From Azolla caroliniana (taxonomy: Eukaryota; Polypodiophyta): 64,000 bases of DNA. Positions 60,888-64,000 of this stretch are shown one piece after another; position 1 is the first letter of the stretch, and the number at the start of each line of letters is the position of its first letter. A model generated the notes under the pieces. That model worked only from the letters and a program-made list of their open reading frames with translations. It did not search any database and had not been told where the DNA came from. Made by a program: the position numbers and the translations under genes. Location of the stretch: contig JBHGNT010000009.1 in the NCBI GenBank assembly GCA_043228905.1, forward strand, positions 19,344,001-19,408,000. Reading direction: 5' to 3'.

Positions 60888-63800
60888 ATGCAGCCTGCAT
60901 CATTCGCTTCTTTCAAAACAGGAAGCTTCCCACCTTCACTGGAGGCATTTTCACAATCCTTGTACAAGTGTAGAGAGGAGAAAATCCATGGTTATGCTTA
61001 TTACTTGCATGATTACATGTGTAGCTGGGGACTTGAAACCCACAGCTCACTTGGTAGTTACCTTGTGTATCTATTCGTCAAGATCAATTGCATGTCTTAC
61101 TCCCAACGTATTTTCAATCGGTTGATGTATCAGAAGGAATTTTCATGGAGCAGTCTCATCTCAGGCTATATAAAATGTGGGGAGCTACACCATGCTTTTA
61201 CATTATACTGCAGAATGCAGGAACATAGGATATGTCCCAGTGGATACACTTTTGTGGCTCTACTTAATGCCTGTACGCAGATGAAAAATCTTAAGAAGGC
61301 CATTGAAATACACATGGATATTGCTAGGACTGAGTTGATTGCAACAGATATATTTGTTGGGAGTAGTTTAATTGATATGTACGCTAAGTGTGGCTGCATT
61401 GCAAGAGCACGTGAAGTTTTTGAAAGTCTTTCAGTTCAAAGTGTTGCAACATGGTCAACACTGATCTCAGGATGTGCCAAAAATGGATGCAGTGAAGAAG
61501 CAGCTATACATTTTCAACAGATGCAACGAGAGGGTTTCTCTCCGGATGCTATCACATACATTTCTACTTTGAAGGCATACACCAACATAGGAGCTGTTGA
61601 AAAGGCAATTGAAATGCATAGTGACATAATTAAGAAGGGGTTTGAAATGCATGGCATAATTGGTAGTAGTTTAGTGGATATGTATGCAAACTGTGGGTTT
61701 CTTGTGAATGCACAAAACATGTTTGACCGACTTCCTGTACGTGATGTTGTCTCATGGACAACTCTAATTGCAGGATATGTCAAACATGAGCAGCTGCAAG
61801 AAGCACTCCATAGGTTTAGAAAGATGCAAGATGAAGGAATTTCTCCAAATGTTATCACATTTCATTGCTGTTTGAAAGCTTGTGGTGGTGTAGGAGCCTT
61901 TGAGGAAGGCCTTGAAATGCACGCAGACATTGATAGAAGAGGATTGCTTAAAGAAGATGTTGCTGTTGGAAATGCCTTGATAGACATGTATTGTAAATTT
62001 GGCTTGCTTGCAAATGCACAAAATGTATTTGACGAGCTTCCATTTCGAGACACAATCTCATGGAATACATTGATAGGAGGTTATACTTTTCATGGGCATG
62101 CAAATAAGTCACTTAATTGTTTTGAACAGATGAAAATGGAGGGATTGAGGCCAGATTCTGTTACATTTATCCACACCTTGAAGGCATGTGGATGTGTTAG
62201 TGCCGTGGAGAAGGGCCAAGAGATCTGTGTGGAGATTGCTGACATGAAATTGCTGGAAGGAGATCCTGTATTGGCCAGCACTGTGATTGATATGTATGCC
62301 AATTGTGGCTTGTTTGTAGAAGCTAAAGAATTACTTTGTACCATTCCTGCACAAGATGCAATTTCATGGACTGTATTAATTGCAGGGAACACAAAGCATG
62401 GGCAAGGAAATGAGGCATTGAACTGTTTTAAGCAGATGCATTGTGAAGGTGTCCTCCCAAATTTGGTGACACACGTTTGCACTTTAAAAGCTTGTGGTAG
62501 TGCCAGATCCTTGAAACAAGGTCAAGAAATACATGCGAAGATATGTATACAAGGATTTTTAATAAAAGATGTTATAGTTGGGAATGCATTGATTGATATG
62601 TATGGAAAATGTGGCTTGGTTACAGAAGCACAGGAAGTATTTGATATGCTACTTGAGCGAGACACAATCTCATGGAATGCTCTGATTATAGGTTATGCTG
62701 AGCAAAATCATATTACCAAAGTGTTGAAACTTTTCTCAAGGATGCCTTTAGAGGGCATCCTTCCTGATTCTGTCACATATATTACTATTCTCAGGGTTTT
62801 TGGGGATTTTGCTATGAATCGTGTCCAAGAACTGCATATGACAATTTCTGAAATGGGCTTCTTAGATAGAGATCCTTTCATTGGCATTACATTAATTGAT
62901 ACATATGCCAATTGTCGACTCCTCCTAGAAGCCCAAGAAGTATTTGATATGCTTCCAATTCAGGATACAATCTCCTGGAATGCATTAATTGGAGGATATG
63001 TAAAACATGAGTTTGCTGAAGACGCACTTGATTGTTTTAAAGAGATGCAGATAGAGGGAGTTTGTCAAGATGGGATCACATTTATTTATGCCTTGAAAGC
63101 TTGTGGCATAATTCAAGCCATGGATGAAGGTCAAGAAATACACAGACAGATTGCAAAATTTGGGTTGCTGAAAAGTGAGATTCTTGTCGGCAATGCGCTG
63201 GTGAACATGTATGCTAAATGTGGGATGTTCATGCAAGCAGAAGAAGTGTTCAATGATCTTCCAGTTCGAAATACTGTCTCATGGAATATCTTGATTTCAG
63301 GATATGCCAAACATGGCTTCAGTGAGAAAGCACTAAACTGTTTCGGGAAAATGGATGTAGAGGGCATTTCTTCAAGTGCTGTCACCTACGTTTGCATTTT
63401 GAGGGCCTGTGGCAACATCAGAGACATAAATAAGGGCCAAGAAATACATTCTGAGATTTCAACAAATGGAATGCTGGAAAGAGACCTTGATGTAGGTTCT
63501 GCTTTGGTGGGTATGTATGCTCAATTTGGTATGCTTGAGAAAGCACATGAAGTGTACAATGACCTCATTGATCAATTTGGAGTCCGAACTCCTGATATAT
63601 GCAACCTGCTACTATTTGGGTATGCTGAACATGGGTTTTGGGAAGAAGCACTCGATTATATTGAGCAGATGCAATTCCAGGGCATATCCCTGGATGGTAT
63701 GACGTTTGTTTGTGCCTTGAAAGCATGTGGCAATCTAGGAGCTGTAAACAAGGGTCTTGAATTACATGGTCATATTACCAAAAAAGGGTTGATTGAACTA

Positions 63801-64000
63801 GATCTTGTTCTTGGCAATGCATTAGCTGATATGTATGTGAAATGTGGTCTGATGAGAGAAGCACATGGAGTGTTTGACAAACTCACAGCTCGAGATGTGG
63901 TCGCATGGACCTCTCTGATTACAGGTTATGCACAGATTGGAGATGATGAAACTGTCTTTCATTTGTTTGAAAGAATGAGGAGAGAATGTGAACCACCAAA
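60888..64000 (+). CDS. Pentatricopeptide repeat protein, P-L-S class (3' end outside window)
   Basis: PPR proteins of this class bind organelle RNA one base per repeat and mostly direct C-to-U (in ferns also U-to-C) editing. The frame opens after a stop at 60873-60875; the first ATG is 60888 (MQPASFASFKTGSFPP), and it stays open to the window edge (1,037 codons, no intron). It contains about ten P-L-S triplets of about 101 residues, recognisable by phrases such as SWTTLIAGYVKHEQLQEAL, SPNVITFHCCLKACG, EMHADI and GNALIDMYCKFGLLANAQNV. The Ser-rich, acid-poor start could be an organelle transit peptide. E and DYW domains, if present, are to the right. The unit near 63560 carries an insertion (NDLIDQFGVRTPDIC). 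The repeat wording resembles fern editing factors (recalled). Confidence 0.92.
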   Translation, partial: MQPASFASFKTGSFPPSLEAFSQSLYKCREEKIHGYAYYLHDYMCSWGLETHSSLGSYLVYLFVKINCMSYSQRIFNRLMYQKEFSWSSLISGYIKCGELHHAFTLYCRMQEHRICPSGYTFVALLNACTQMKNLKKAIEIHMDIARTELIATDIFVGSSLIDMYAKCGCIARAREVFESLSVQSVATWSTLISGCAKNGCSEEAAIHFQQMQREGFSPDAITYISTLKAYTNIGAVEKAIEMHSDIIKKGFEMHGIIGSSLVDMYANCGFLVNAQNMFDRLPVRDVVSWTTLIAGYVKHEQLQEALHRFRKMQDEGISPNVITFHCCLKACGGVGAFEEGLEMHADIDRRGLLKEDVAVGNALIDMYCKFGLLANAQNVFDELPFRDTISWNTLIGGYTFHGHANKSLNCFEQMKMEGLRPDSVTFIHTLKACGCVSAVEKGQEICVEIADMKLLEGDPVLASTVIDMYANCGLFVEAKELLCTIPAQDAISWTVLIAGNTKHGQGNEALNCFKQMHCEGVLPNLVTHVCTLKACGSARSLKQGQEIHAKICIQGFLIKDVIVGNALIDMYGKCGLVTEAQEVFDMLLERDTISWNALIIGYAEQNHITKVLKLFSRMPLEGILPDSVTYITILRVFGDFAMNRVQELHMTISEMGFLDRDPFIGITLIDTYANCRLLLEAQEVFDMLPIQDTISWNALIGGYVKHEFAEDALDCFKEMQIEGVCQDGITFIYALKACGIIQAMDEGQEIHRQIAKFGLLKSEILVGNALVNMYAKCGMFMQAEEVFNDLPVRNTVSWNILISGYAKHGFSEKALNCFGKMDVEGISSSAVTYVCILRACGNIRDINKGQEIHSEISTNGMLERDLDVGSALVGMYAQFGMLEKAHEVYNDLIDQFGVRTPDICNLLLFGYAEHGFWEEALDYIEQMQFQGISLDGMTFVCALKACGNLGAVNKGLELHGHITKKGLIELDLVLGNALADMYVKCGLMREAHGVFDKLTARDVVAWTSLITGYAQIGDDETVFHLFERMRRECEPP

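Noticed and set aside
61166-63385. Several minus-strand ORFs
   Set aside because: Antisense shadows of the long PPR reading frame; their similar wording reflects the PPR repeats.

Overview
The window is nuclear DNA from a land plant. It holds spliced genes with GT-AG introns, a plant-type KDEL protein disulfide isomerase, two NRT1/PTR (NPF) transporters, a twin-CX9C mitochondrial ribosomal protein and a very long P-L-S pentatricopeptide (PPR) gene. The PPR style and the dense nested transposons suggest a fern or other non-seed vascular plant; this is an inference, not proven by the sequence.

Layout. 1-3.1 kb: the last eleven exons of a PDI-like gene (+). 4.4-5.3 kb: a two-exon gene (-) for a 67-residue Lys-rich protein with no acidic residues. 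6.6-7.0 kb: a MITE. 9.1-18.8 kb: a tandem duplication of a four-exon NPF gene with promoter and 3' flank, the copies separated by an AT-rich element. 19.6-20.1 kb: a 132-bp tandem array. 20.9-23.0 kb: a hAT transposon with TIRs and an 8-bp TSD but a broken transposase. 23.0-23.8 kb: a PPR pseudogene (-). 25.8-30.9 kb: a decayed Ty1/copia element with two LTRs and a TTAAG target duplication.

32.3-48.1 kb is one 5'-truncated L1-like LINE (-) cut by three later insertions, each flanked by a short direct repeat whose removal restores the LINE reading frame: a 774-bp LTR-like piece, an unclassified 1.6-kb element, and a 9,224-bp DNA transposon (38189-47412).

The 9.2-kb transposon is the most striking object. 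It has 35-bp TIRs with one mismatch and a 6-bp target duplication (TGAGAA). It carries two divergent, apparently intact genes. One is a six-exon gene for a 974-residue protein joining a ParB/sulfiredoxin-like domain to a bacterial-type permuted N4-cytosine/N6-adenine DNA methyltransferase. The other is a single-exon 926-residue protein with a putative RNase H-like transposase core. Intron 1 of the ParB-methyltransferase gene holds ten near-perfect 37-43 bp palindromes at an almost exact 51-bp pitch, an arrangement recalling arrayed ParB target sites. A self-methylating transposon with its own arrayed recognition sites is the working hypothesis.

48-64 kb: simple and tandem repeats, a 392-codon hypothetical gene (-), an mS37-like gene (-), an inverted copy of a 250-bp repeat, and the PPR gene (+), which runs off the right edge.
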